A stretch of 64,000 bases of DNA from Gaiellasilicea sp037721555. Its GTDB lineage: Bacteria; Actinomycetota; Thermoleophilia; Gaiellales; Gaiellaceae. Shown in pieces: positions 7,679 to 15,043 of the stretch. The stretch covers positions 62,001 through 126,000 of the forward strand of contig JBBJOI010000005.1 of assembly GCA_037721555.1 (NCBI GenBank), read 5' to 3'. Numbering within the stretch: position 1 is the first letter of the stretch; each line of letters starts with the position of its first letter. The notes under the pieces were generated by a model. The model was given only the letters and a program-made list of their open reading frames with translations. It was not told the DNA's origin and made no database searches. Made by a program: the position numbers and the translations under genes.

Positions 7679-8359
7679 CTAGTAGGCGGGCCGCAGAGGT
7701 CCGCGCGTCCGGAAGAGATAGACGGTCAACATGCCGAAGACGAATCCGCCGACGTGGGCGAATACGGCCACCCCGCCGCCCTCCGGCGGGTGGCGAAGCT
7801 GGAAGTTCGCGTCGTAGAGCTGGAGGAGGAAGTAAACGCCGAGGAAGATCCAGGCCGGGATCTCTCGCAGGACGAAGAAGATCACCGTCAGCACGCGCGC
7901 GCGCGGCAGGAGCAGGAGGTAGGCGCCGAGGACGCCAGAGATGGCGCCGCTGGCCCCGAGGTTCGGGATCTGACCGGCGATATCCGAGGAGCTGCCGAGC
8001 GTGATCGCGGTCTGGAGCCCGGTCGCCGCAAGCCCGGCGAGGAGGTAGAAGACGAGGAACCGCAGGCGGCCCATCGCGTCCTCGACGTTGTTCCCGAAGA
8101 TCCAGAGGAACAGCATGTTGCCGAGCAGGTGGAGCCAGTCGCCGTGCATGAACATCGACGTGATCGCCGTCACGGGCCAGTCCTGCCCCACCTGCACGCA
8201 ACTGTTCTCGACCTCGCACGGGTGGTAGGCGAGCTCGTTCACCGCACGCTCGAGGTTGGGGAGCTCGTACAGAACCCACACGAGCACGTTCGTCACGATG
8301 AGCGCGTAGGTGACGAGCGGCCGCGACCGCGTCGGCACGTTGTCACGAAGGGGCAGCAC
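7679..8359 (-). CDS. Rhomboid family intramembrane serine protease (226 aa)
   Basis: Polytopic protein with about six membrane spans. The catalytic dyad is visible: Ser137 in GASGAISG and His202 in AHVGGFVFG. HGDWLHLLGNMLFL near residue 72 is the conserved rhomboid loop/second-span motif. These enzymes cut single-span membrane proteins inside the bilayer. The first span begins soon after a short basic leader (PTRSRPLVTYAL). GTG start. The Hsp20 remnant begins 6 bases away on the other strand, so the shared upstream region is almost nil. Confidence 0.92.
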   Translation of the reverse strand: MLPLRDNVPTRSRPLVTYALIVTNVLVWVLYELPNLERAVNELAYHPCEVENSCVQVGQDWPVTAITSMFMHGDWLHLLGNMLFLWIFGNNVEDAMGRLRFLVFYLLAGLAATGLQTAITLGSSSDIAGQIPNLGASGAISGVLGAYLLLLPRARVLTVIFFVLREIPAWIFLGVYFLLQLYDANFQLRHPPEGGGVAVFAHVGGFVFGMLTVYLFRTRGPLRPAY

Positions 8360-8365
8360 GTCGTG

Positions 8366-8781
8366 ATGCTAGACGTCTGGGAGACCGAGAACGAGCTCGT
8401 CTACGCGTTCGACCTTCCTGGTATTCCGCGGAACAAGATCTCCATCGATCTGCACGACGACACACTCACGGTCTCCGGGAGCGAGAGCTCTCCAGCGAGC
8501 GGTCGCGGCGCGGCTTCTACCGCTTCGAGCGGCGCTATGGCAGCTTCAGCCGTGCTGTCGGGGTGCCGCAGGGTGTGGAGGAGGAATCCGTGAAGGCCGA
8601 CTGTCGCGACGGCGTGCTGGAGATCCGCATCGCCAAACCAGCGGTGAAGAAGCCTCGCCGAATTCAGATCGGCGGAGGAAGACGCGCCGGCCGACCACGG
8701 GACAATCGACGGCAACGCCGCCTCGTCGTAGGCAGAACCACGGGCCGGCGCACCCGAGCGGGCGCGCCGGCCCGCAAGTAG
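8366..8781 (+). pseudogene. Hsp20/alpha-crystallin small heat-shock protein, frameshifted and N-terminally short
   Basis: Reads DVWETENELVYAFDLPGI... then DDTLTVSG in one frame, and ELSSERSRRGFYRFERRYG followed by AVGVPQGV and ADCRDGVLEIRIAKP in another. Both are the alpha-crystallin domain of a small heat-shock chaperone. One extra G after GGG near 8479 would join the frames exactly, so the lesion is a single-base deletion in a short G run. The usual 30-40 residue N-terminal arm is absent because coding begins almost at the divergent rhomboid start. A basic Arg-rich tail of about 35 residues follows the domain. Sequencing error remains possible. Confidence 0.8.
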
Positions 8782-8792
8782 AGTCGGGGCCG

Positions 8793-9320
8793 ATGGGCCG
8801 CTTCCCGCAAGGGTTGAACGAGCAGATCGGGCACGAGTTCGGTGCCTCGCAACAGTACGTCGCGATTGCGGTCTACTACGACGCGCTGACCCTGCCGCAG
8901 CTTGCGGCTCACTTCTATCGCCAGGCGGTGGAGGAGCGAAATCACGCGATGATGATCGTCCAGTACCTGCTCGATGCCGGCGAGGAGGTGATGGTGCCAG
9001 GAGTGGAGCGGCCACGGTCGAGCTTCAGCGACGTGGTCGAGCCGGTTCGTGTCGCGCTCGACCAGGAGAAGCGCGTGACTCAGCAGATCGCCGACCTGAC
9101 GCAGCTCGCCCGCGACGAGCGGGACTTCGTCGGCGAGCAGTTTCTCCTCTGGTTCCTGCAAGAGCAGCGCGAGGAGATTTCCTCGATGTCGGCGCTCCAT
9201 GCGGTCATCGAGCGCTCTCGCGACAACGTGATGCTGATCGAGGACTATCTGGCGCGGGAAGCAGGCGGCGCCTCTGAGCTTGAGGCAGGCGCTCCGCCGG
9301 CGGCGGGCGGAGCACTCTAG
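8793..9320 (+). CDS. Ferritin (175 aa)
   Basis: Non-haem ferritin storing iron in 24-mer shells. The ferroxidase ligands fit the family: Glu15 in HEFGASQQY, Glu48 and His51 in EERNHAMM, Glu92 in QEKRV, and the Q-E-Q near 123-125 in WFLQEQREE. Length and four-helix layout are normal for bacterial FtnA-type proteins. A low-complexity Ala/Gly tail (about 158-175) is extra. The ATG at 8793 follows the Hsp20 remnant by 11 bases. Confidence 0.92.
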   Translation: MGRFPQGLNEQIGHEFGASQQYVAIAVYYDALTLPQLAAHFYRQAVEERNHAMMIVQYLLDAGEEVMVPGVERPRSSFSDVVEPVRVALDQEKRVTQQIADLTQLARDERDFVGEQFLLWFLQEQREEISSMSALHAVIERSRDNVMLIEDYLAREAGGASELEAGAPPAAGGAL

Positions 9321-9478
9321 GCGCGTGAAAGAGCACGATCTGCGAAGCAAGTCTGCGCAGACGCTCCTTCCCGCTGACCTCATCGTCTCTACAGGTCTTT
9401 CCTCTCTGCTTCACAGCCGATGTGTCGGTGGTGGAGGACGAGCTTGACACCAGGACGCTGAACCCGGCCCGGTGGGCG

Positions 9479-9533
9479 GTCTCAGAGACGATCGGTAGAG
9501 GCGCTAGCAAGGCGGTCGTAACGGGAGTGTCAC
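9479..9533. repeat. Dispersed intergenic repeat, copy 1
   Basis: Begins with the near-palindrome GTCTCAGAGAC (9479-9489), then GCTAGCA at 9503-9509, exactly 24 bases after the start of the first motif, then a GTAACGGGAGTGTCAC tail. The same architecture occurs three more times in the window. Confidence 0.7.
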
Positions 9534-9568
9534 AACTCCGTGCCGGCTCAGCTGACAAGCGGGACGGA

Positions 9569-9623
9569 GTCTCAGAGACGCTCCGTTGGAGGGCTAGCAC
9601 CACGCGCGTGACGGAACTGTGAC
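9569..9623. repeat. Dispersed intergenic repeat, copy 2
   Basis: GTCTCAGAGAC at 9569-9579, GCTAGCA at 9593-9599 (same 24-nt spacing), then GTGACGGAACTGTGAC. Exactly 90 bases from copy 1; the intervening DNA after about base 55 is not conserved. Confidence 0.7.
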
Positions 9624-9650
9624 GAGACTGCACCGAATCTCTCGCGGGTC

Positions 9651-10043
9651 TTACCAGCCGTCGTACGGCTCCTCGCGCCCTGCGACTACGCTCCAGAGGT
9701 CGCGGTGGTCGACGATCAGGCCTTCGTCGCGGAAGCGCAGGACGGTCGTGCCGGTCATCGTCAGGCGCTCATCGTTCTCGAGCCACGTCGCCCACCACTC
9801 GACCGCCGCGCGGTGCCGCCGACGATCGGTTTTTGGAACCCACACTCAACGGGCTCCCTCAGTTGCGAAGGTCTCGCGCAGGTATCGCTGCACACCGGTA
9901 AGGCGAGATCCGCCTCTCGAAACGGAACGGAACGGCACCGTAAACCGCTCCTCCGCGTAGAGAGCAGCGATCGCATCGATGTCGCGCGCGGCCAGGCCTT
10001 GGCCCAGATCTCTGCCCAGCGGCGGGTGTCTCGGCGGCGGCTC
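9651..10043 (-). pseudogene. SnoaL/NTF2-like gene, frameshifted
   Basis: Read from high to low coordinates, fragments in changing frames spell RRWAEIWAKAW, then ARDIDAIAALYAEERFTV, then EPVECGFQKPIVGG, then AAVEWWATWLENDERLTM and LRFRDEGLIVDHRD, ending at TAA 9651. In that order they match a SnoaL-like (NTF2 superfamily) small protein of about 125 residues. At least three frame changes make it non-functional. The start is not defined; the upper bound is approximate. Confidence 0.7.
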
Positions 10044-10056
10044 TCAGACGAGCTCC

Positions 10057-11556
10057 TCAGCGGAACGCGGGCAGGCCGGCGCGGATCTCCTCAGCCACGG
10101 CCTCCAGCTCGATCGGCGAGCCTGTGACGTCGGCCAGCAGCTCGTCGGCGGTCGGCTTCTGGCCGAGCGACCACAGCTCGCGCAGTAGCCCGCCGGCCTC
10201 ACGACGCCGGAACCAGTCGGTACCGAACTCCTGCCGGAGGAAGGTCGTCATCTGCGCGGCGAACGCCCACGCGCGCAGATACGACGTGACGTAGTAGCCG
10301 GAGTCGATGTCGGCCAGATAGTCCGTGTCGCTCGGTTCCACCTTGAGCGCGTCGCCGAGGAGCTCGACGTAGCGGCTGCGCATCGAAGTGGGGTCGGCCG
10401 CCGCGTGGAACTCGATCTCGTAGAGCAGCTTCGCTGAATAGCGGCGCACGTAGAAGAGCAGGTTCACGGCATCCTCGGCGGCGAACTTCTCCGGCCGCGG
10501 GAAGTCGAGCATCCGCGTCAGCCAGGCGCGATCGCCGATCAGGTGGTCGAACACCATCGCCCAGCCCTCGGTGACTGCGTTGTCTCCGAGCCGCTTCTCC
10601 TCCATCTTCAGATCCGGGGAGGTGAAGGCGAAGTGCTCGGTGTGTCCCGCCTCGTGGAAGAGCGCGTACCAGTCGTCGGGCCCGCCCTGGGGCTGGATGA
10701 CGAGCATCACCCGGTCGGGGATCTCGATCGGCGCACAGAAGGCGCGCGGGCTCTTCGTCGGACGTTCCTCGACGTCGAGATGGACGTTCGCCTGTGCGTC
10801 GAGATCGATCCCGAGGTCGGCCAGCGTGCCGCGCAGGGCGGGCACCATCCGGTCTGCCGGAAAGGCCTTGTCCCAGCTCGAGCCGCGGAAGAGCCGGCGG
10901 ATGTCATGCCGTTCCGCCTCGGCGATGCCCACGCCGACATGCTCGCGCAGGGCTCGGTCCATCGACTCCTCGTAGAGGCGCTCGGTCGAGTCGAGGAACT
11001 CACGGCACTGCGCGGCCAATCCATCGAGATCGATGCCGAAGCGGTCGCGGTAGAGCTCGAAGTAGCTCGAGGAGTCGAGTTCCGGTACTGCGCTCTGGGT
11101 CACGCGGGCGGCATCGAGGTAGAGCGGGTTGAGGTGTTCCTCCGTGAGGGCGTTGCGCGCCTCCTCGAGCCGCGACCGGGTCAACCGGTCAGACGCGTTC
11201 GCGATCGTCGGCGGCAGCATCCGGTAGCCGACCGTAGCGCCCTCGTGCGGCGTCTCGAGCTTCGTCTCGAGCTCGGCGATCTTCTCTTCGTGCTCGCGCG
11301 TCAGCTGGCCGAGATAGCCCTCGCAACCGAAGCGCCAGAGCTCACGGTTCTCGCGGCCGCTGACGGTCTCGCCGACCCGCTTGACGTTCCCGAGGTCGGT
11401 CAGGTCGGCGTGCCGCTCGTAGATCGGACGGAGGTCGAAGTCCGGCTTCAGGCCCGCGTAATGGAGGTAGTACTCCTCGTCGAGCTCGGCGATGAAGCGG
11501 TCGGCGCCGGCGCGGTAGAGGTCGAGCTCGCGGTCTGAGAATGCTGCGTCGCTCAT
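10057..11556 (-). CDS. M3-like zinc metallopeptidase (499 aa)
   Basis: H301-E-A-G-H305 in ALFHEAGHTEHF is the HExxH zinc site of gluzincin peptidases, and a downstream NAVTEGWAMVFDH supplies the third Glu ligand. The all-helical sequence around it resembles the M3/M32 peptidases, though shorter than classical thimet oligopeptidases and without their N-terminal region. Cytoplasmic: no signal peptide. Start: ATG at 11556 (MSDAAFSDRE); the open frame runs further to 11910 but that part overlaps the divergent YjbQ gene and looks non-coding. Peptide substrate unknown. Confidence 0.85.
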   Translation of the reverse strand: MSDAAFSDRELDLYRAGADRFIAELDEEYYLHYAGLKPDFDLRPIYERHADLTDLGNVKRVGETVSGRENRELWRFGCEGYLGQLTREHEEKIAELETKLETPHEGATVGYRMLPPTIANASDRLTRSRLEEARNALTEEHLNPLYLDAARVTQSAVPELDSSSYFELYRDRFGIDLDGLAAQCREFLDSTERLYEESMDRALREHVGVGIAEAERHDIRRLFRGSSWDKAFPADRMVPALRGTLADLGIDLDAQANVHLDVEERPTKSPRAFCAPIEIPDRVMLVIQPQGGPDDWYALFHEAGHTEHFAFTSPDLKMEEKRLGDNAVTEGWAMVFDHLIGDRAWLTRMLDFPRPEKFAAEDAVNLLFYVRRYSAKLLYEIEFHAAADPTSMRSRYVELLGDALKVEPSDTDYLADIDSGYYVTSYLRAWAFAAQMTTFLRQEFGTDWFRRREAGGLLRELWSLGQKPTADELLADVTGSPIELEAVAEEIRAGLPAFR

Positions 11557-11577
11557 GGGGGGCCTAGGATACGCGCC

Positions 11578-11976
11578 GTGCGGGAGTTCAGGGTGCAGAC
11601 GGAACGCCGCAGCCAGCTCGTGGACATCACGCGGCACGTCCGCGAAGCGGTGCCCGATCTGAAGGAGGTTTCCGCCGTCCTCGTCTACGTGCCGCATACG
11701 ACGGCCGGGCTGACGATCAACGAGCACGCCGATCCGGCCGTCGCCCGAGACTTCGAGGTCGCCCTGGAGCGGATCGTCTCCTCCGACTGGTCGTGGCAGC
11801 ACGTCGAGGAGGGGGAGGAGAACGCGCCGACCCACATCCGAGCCGCCTTCATGGGCTCGGACGTGCTCGTCCCCGTGCAGGACGGCAAGCTCGCGCTGGG
11901 CACCTGGCAAGGCATTTTCCTCTGCGAGTTCGATGGGCCACGGCGCCGCACGGTGTACGTCACGGCGCTGCGTTGA
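11578..11976 (+). CDS. YjbQ family protein (secondary thiamine-phosphate synthase type, 132 aa)
   Basis: The family signature is clear: VPHTTAGLTINEHADPAV early, and HIRAAFMGSDVLVPVQDGKLALGTWQGI in the second half, in a protein of the usual 130-140 residues. The family has weak thiamine-phosphate synthase activity in one tested member, but its true role is unsettled. GTG start at 11578, divergent from the M3-like peptidase. The stop overlaps the TTG start of the ABC ATPase gene, so it may be cotranscribed with the exporter. Confidence 0.88.
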   Translation: MREFRVQTERRSQLVDITRHVREAVPDLKEVSAVLVYVPHTTAGLTINEHADPAVARDFEVALERIVSSDWSWQHVEEGEENAPTHIRAAFMGSDVLVPVQDGKLALGTWQGIFLCEFDGPRRRTVYVTALR

Positions 11977-12860
11977 TCGAGGTCGTCGAGCTCAGCAAGC
12001 GCTTCGGGAAGACGCAGGCGGTCGCAAACCTGAGCTTCCGGGTCGAGGCTGGGACGATCACGGGCTTTCTCGGGCCGAACGGAGCCGGCAAGTCGACCAC
12101 GCTCCGCTCTGTGCTCGGCCTCGTGCACCCCGACGCGGGGAGCACGACCGTCCTCGGCGTCCCCTACCGCGAGCTCGAGCGCCCGCTGCACCGGGTTGGT
12201 GCAGTGCTGGAGGCCAGCGAGGTTCATCCGGGCAGGTCGGGCCGCAATCACCTGCGCGTGCTCGCGGCCGCAGCGGGTATTCCGCGCTCGCGGGTGGAGG
12301 AGGTGCTCGCGCTCGTGGAGCTGAGCTCGGGCGCGAAGCGCAGGGTGAAGGGCTACTCGCTCGGCATGCGTCAACGCCTGGGTCTGGCAGCAGCACTGCT
12401 GGGCGATCCGGAGGTGCTCGTGCTCGATGAGCCGGCGAACGGCCTCGATCCGGCGGGTATCCGTTGGCTGCGGGACCTCCTGCGGTCGCTTGCTGCGGAG
12501 GGACGTACGGTTCTCGTCTCTAGCCATGTGCTGGCAGAGGTAGCCCAGACGGCTGATCGCGTCGTCATCATCCACCGCGGCAGCCTCGTCCAGCAGGCGG
12601 CGATCTCCGACGTGCTCGCCGGCGCCAAGGGAGCAACGCGCGTGCGGACGCCCGGAGCCGAACGACTGCGCGAGCTCCTCGTCGCCGAACGGGTGACCGT
12701 CTCCGAAGGCGCCGGCGGGGCCCTGCTCGTCGACGTGCACCCAGAGCGGGTCGGGGAGCTCGCAGCCGCGAACGGAATCGTCCTCCACGAGCTGACCGTC
12801 GAAAGCGCGACGCTCGAGGAGGTCTTCCTCGAGCTGACCGGCGGCGAGACGACCGAGTGA
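11973..12860 (+). CDS. ABC transporter ATP-binding protein, ABC-2 exporter type (295 aa)
   Basis: Walker A GPNGAGKST, signature YSLGMRQRLGLA, Walker B VLVLDEPANGLDP and the switch His (SSH) are all present. The C-terminal extension of about 80 residues is typical of DrrA/CcmA-like exporters. Start: TTG at 11973 overlapping the TGA of the YjbQ gene (TTGA), the first codon that keeps the conserved LIEVVELSKRFG beginning. The stop overlaps the permease start by 4 bases, so the two form one transporter. Substrate unknown. Confidence 0.92.
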   Translation: MIEVVELSKRFGKTQAVANLSFRVEAGTITGFLGPNGAGKSTTLRSVLGLVHPDAGSTTVLGVPYRELERPLHRVGAVLEASEVHPGRSGRNHLRVLAAAAGIPRSRVEEVLALVELSSGAKRRVKGYSLGMRQRLGLAAALLGDPEVLVLDEPANGLDPAGIRWLRDLLRSLAAEGRTVLVSSHVLAEVAQTADRVVIIHRGSLVQQAAISDVLAGAKGATRVRTPGAERLRELLVAERVTVSEGAGGALLVDVHPERVGELAAANGIVLHELTVESATLEEVFLELTGGETTE

Positions 12861-13606
12861 CGGCGCTCATCCGGTCGGAGCTCCTCAAGATCCGTACGAC
12901 GCGCGGGTGGTACGCGTACCTCGTCGTCGTCTCGCTGCTGACGGGGCTCGCCGTGGCCGCCGAGATCGGCTCCACCGCCGACGGCGAGCGCGGCGGGCTC
13001 GACTTCCAGGTCGGCCTCGTCGACACGGCCGGTTTCGCAGCGCTACTCGCGATCATCCTCGGGATCACGATCGTCACCACCGAGTTCCGCCACGGCACGG
13101 TGACCCCGACGTTCCTCGTCGCACCGCACCGTGAGCGCGTGATTGCCGCGAAGGCGGTTGCGGGAGTCCTCGTTGCCGTCCTGTTGGCCCTGCTCGCGTT
13201 CGCGGTCGTCGCCGCGGTCGCCCTGCCGTGGCTCACGCTCGTCGACGCCGACCTTCAGCTCGGCGAGGGCGAGATCGGAAAGCGGGCGGCCCAGGTGCTC
13301 TTGTCCGCGATCTTGTGGGCGTTCATGGGTGTGGCGATTGGGACGCTCGTGCAGAGCCAGGTTGCCGCGCTCGTCGGGACGCTGATCTGGATCTTCCTGG
13401 GCGAGACGCTGCTGATCGGGCTCTTCGGCCTGCTCGACAACGACGGGCTTGCCTCCTACCAGCCGTTCCAGGCTCTCGACGGCGCCGACGGGAGCAGCGG
13501 CGGCGACCTCCTGTCGTACTGGCCCGCTGTCGGCGTCTCGCTCGGCTGGGTCGCCCTCCTCGGCGGTCTCGGTACCGAGCGCACACGCCGTCGTGACATC
13601 ACCTGA
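12857..13606 (+). CDS. ABC-2 type permease (249 aa)
   Basis: About six hydrophobic spans with the usual topology: an N-terminal cytoplasmic SELLKIRTTRGW segment, a span, a conserved EFRHGTVTPTFLVAP loop between spans 2 and 3, and a short C-terminal basic tail (RTRRRDIT). Starts at GTG 12857 within the stop of the ATPase gene (GTGA). Together they should make a two-component exporter of ABC-2 type; drug, lipid or peptide substrates are all possible. Confidence 0.88.
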   Translation: MTALIRSELLKIRTTRGWYAYLVVVSLLTGLAVAAEIGSTADGERGGLDFQVGLVDTAGFAALLAIILGITIVTTEFRHGTVTPTFLVAPHRERVIAAKAVAGVLVAVLLALLAFAVVAAVALPWLTLVDADLQLGEGEIGKRAAQVLLSAILWAFMGVAIGTLVQSQVAALVGTLIWIFLGETLLIGLFGLLDNDGLASYQPFQALDGADGSSGGDLLSYWPAVGVSLGWVALLGGLGTERTRRRDIT

Positions 13607-13620
13607 CGTACCCTGCGGCG

Positions 13621-14988
13621 ATGGCCGCGCCGGTTCGCAGGGATGACGAGCTCGAGCTCACGATCGACTCGCTCGCCTACGGCGGGAACGGCGTCGCGCG
13701 GCTGAACGGCTTCGTCGTCTTCGTCCGGCGGGGTCTGCCGGGCGACACGGTGCGCGCCCGGGTGACGAAGGTCAAGCGCGGCTTCGCCGAGGCGCTGGCG
13801 ACGGAGGTGATCCGGCCGTCCGAGCAGCGCGTGGACGCGCCCTGCGTCCATTACCCCGCCTGCGGCGGCTGTCGCTTCCAGGACCTCGACTATGCGGTGC
13901 AGGCAGCGGCGAAGGAAGCGCAGCTGCGCGACGCGCTGACACGGATCGGCGGCATTACCGACCCCCCGCTGGAGCCGATCGTGCCGGCCTCGTCGGCCTT
14001 CTTCTATCGCAACAAGATGGAGTATTCGTTCACGCAGACATCCGCCGGCCCGACGCTCGGCTTCCACAAGGCAGGCCGCTGGGACGAGGTGCTCGAGATC
14101 GAGCGGTGCTGGCTGACGACCGACGTCGGCAACGGGATCCGAAATGCCGTCCGCGACTGGGCACGCGAGGAGGGACTGCCCGCCTACGACCAGGCAGACC
14201 AGAGCGGCTACCTCCGCCACCTCGTCGTGCGGGAGGGCCGCAACACCGGGCAGGCGCTCGTGATGCTTGTAACCGGCCCCGGCGAGCGGTTCGAGACCGG
14301 GTACTTCGTCGAGGTGCTGCGCCGCTTCCCCGAAGTCCGCTCGATCCATTGGGCGATCAACGACACGCCCGCGGAAGTAACGAATCTGCCGTCGACGCTG
14401 CTCTGGGGTGAAGACGCGATTGAGGAGGAGCTCCTCGGCCTCCGCTTCCGCCTCCGTCCGAACGCCTTCTTGCAGACGAACACGGAGATGGCGGAAGTCC
14501 TCTACGGGCTCGCGCGTGAGTACGCGGCGCTGACCGGCAGCGAGACCGTCTACGACCTCTACTGCGGCACGGGCACGATCGGGCTCGCCCTCGCAGCGGA
14601 CGCGCTCAGCGTGTGGGGGGTCGAGATCTCGGAGGAGTCGGTCGCCTGCGCGCTCGAGAACGCCGACCTGAACGGGATCGGGAACACGGCGTTCTTCGCA
14701 GGAAACGTCGGCCAGTCGCTCGAGGAGCTCGAGGGGCGCGCCGGGAAGCCGGACGTCGTCGTCGTCGACCCGCCGCGGGCGGGCCTCGCCGGGAAGGCCC
14801 TGAAGCGAACGGGTGCGCTCGGCGCTTCCCGCATCGTCTACGTCTCCTGCAATCCAACGACGCTCGCCTCGGACGTAAAGGTGCTGCGGGCCGAGTTCGG
14901 CTACGAGCTGATCCGGGCGCGGGCGGTCGACATGTTCCCGCACACCCCGCACGTCGAGACGGTATCGCTGCTCGAGATCGCCAAGTAA
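13621..14988 (+). CDS. RlmD/TrmA-type 23S rRNA (uracil-5-)-methyltransferase (455 aa)
   Basis: SAM-dependent m5U methylase. Residues about 8-65 form a TRAM RNA-binding domain (DSLAYGGNGVARLNGFVVFV). A Cys cluster (APCVHYPACGGCRFQ, with a later Cys in the ERCWL segment) matches the 4Fe-4S site of RlmD-like enzymes. The methylase domain shows DLYCGTGTIGLAL for SAM, DPPRAGL, and VSCNPTTLA with the catalytic Cys. No signal peptide. ATG start after ACCCTGCGGCG. Which uridine is modified is not decidable from sequence alone; 23S U1939 or U747 by family analogy. Confidence 0.9.
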   Translation: MAAPVRRDDELELTIDSLAYGGNGVARLNGFVVFVRRGLPGDTVRARVTKVKRGFAEALATEVIRPSEQRVDAPCVHYPACGGCRFQDLDYAVQAAAKEAQLRDALTRIGGITDPPLEPIVPASSAFFYRNKMEYSFTQTSAGPTLGFHKAGRWDEVLEIERCWLTTDVGNGIRNAVRDWAREEGLPAYDQADQSGYLRHLVVREGRNTGQALVMLVTGPGERFETGYFVEVLRRFPEVRSIHWAINDTPAEVTNLPSTLLWGEDAIEEELLGLRFRLRPNAFLQTNTEMAEVLYGLAREYAALTGSETVYDLYCGTGTIGLALAADALSVWGVEISEESVACALENADLNGIGNTAFFAGNVGQSLEELEGRAGKPDVVVVDPPRAGLAGKALKRTGALGASRIVYVSCNPTTLASDVKVLRAEFGYELIRARAVDMFPHTPHVETVSLLEIAK

Positions 14989-15003
14989 CAGTCTGTTACT
15001 TGG
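14981..15003. repeat. Perfect 11-bp inverted repeat over the rlmD-like stop codon
   Basis: CCAAGTAACAG and CTGTTACTTGG are separated by a single T. The left arm contains the TAA stop. No T run follows, so it is not a standard terminator; it may be a transcript-end hairpin or a binding site. Confidence 0.6.
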
Positions 15004-15043
15004 CGAGCGCGACACGGCCGTGCCACCCTGCCATGATCGGGTG

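Larger units (their letters stand above)
9321..9650. other. Intergenic region carrying two copies of a dispersed repeat
   Basis: No gene is supported. It holds two copies (9479-9533 and 9569-9623) of the repeat also found at 27517 and 37475, exactly 90 bases apart. A related palindrome, GTCTGCGCAGAC, lies at 9351-9362. Confidence 0.6.

Noticed and set aside
9351..9362. GTCTGCGCAGAC palindrome as a fifth copy of the dispersed repeat
   Set aside because: The second motif is only partly matched (GCTGACC) and is 22 rather than 24 bases away.
9479..9623. CRISPR array
   Set aside because: Only two units, imperfect repeats and no cas genes; the same repeat occurs singly elsewhere.
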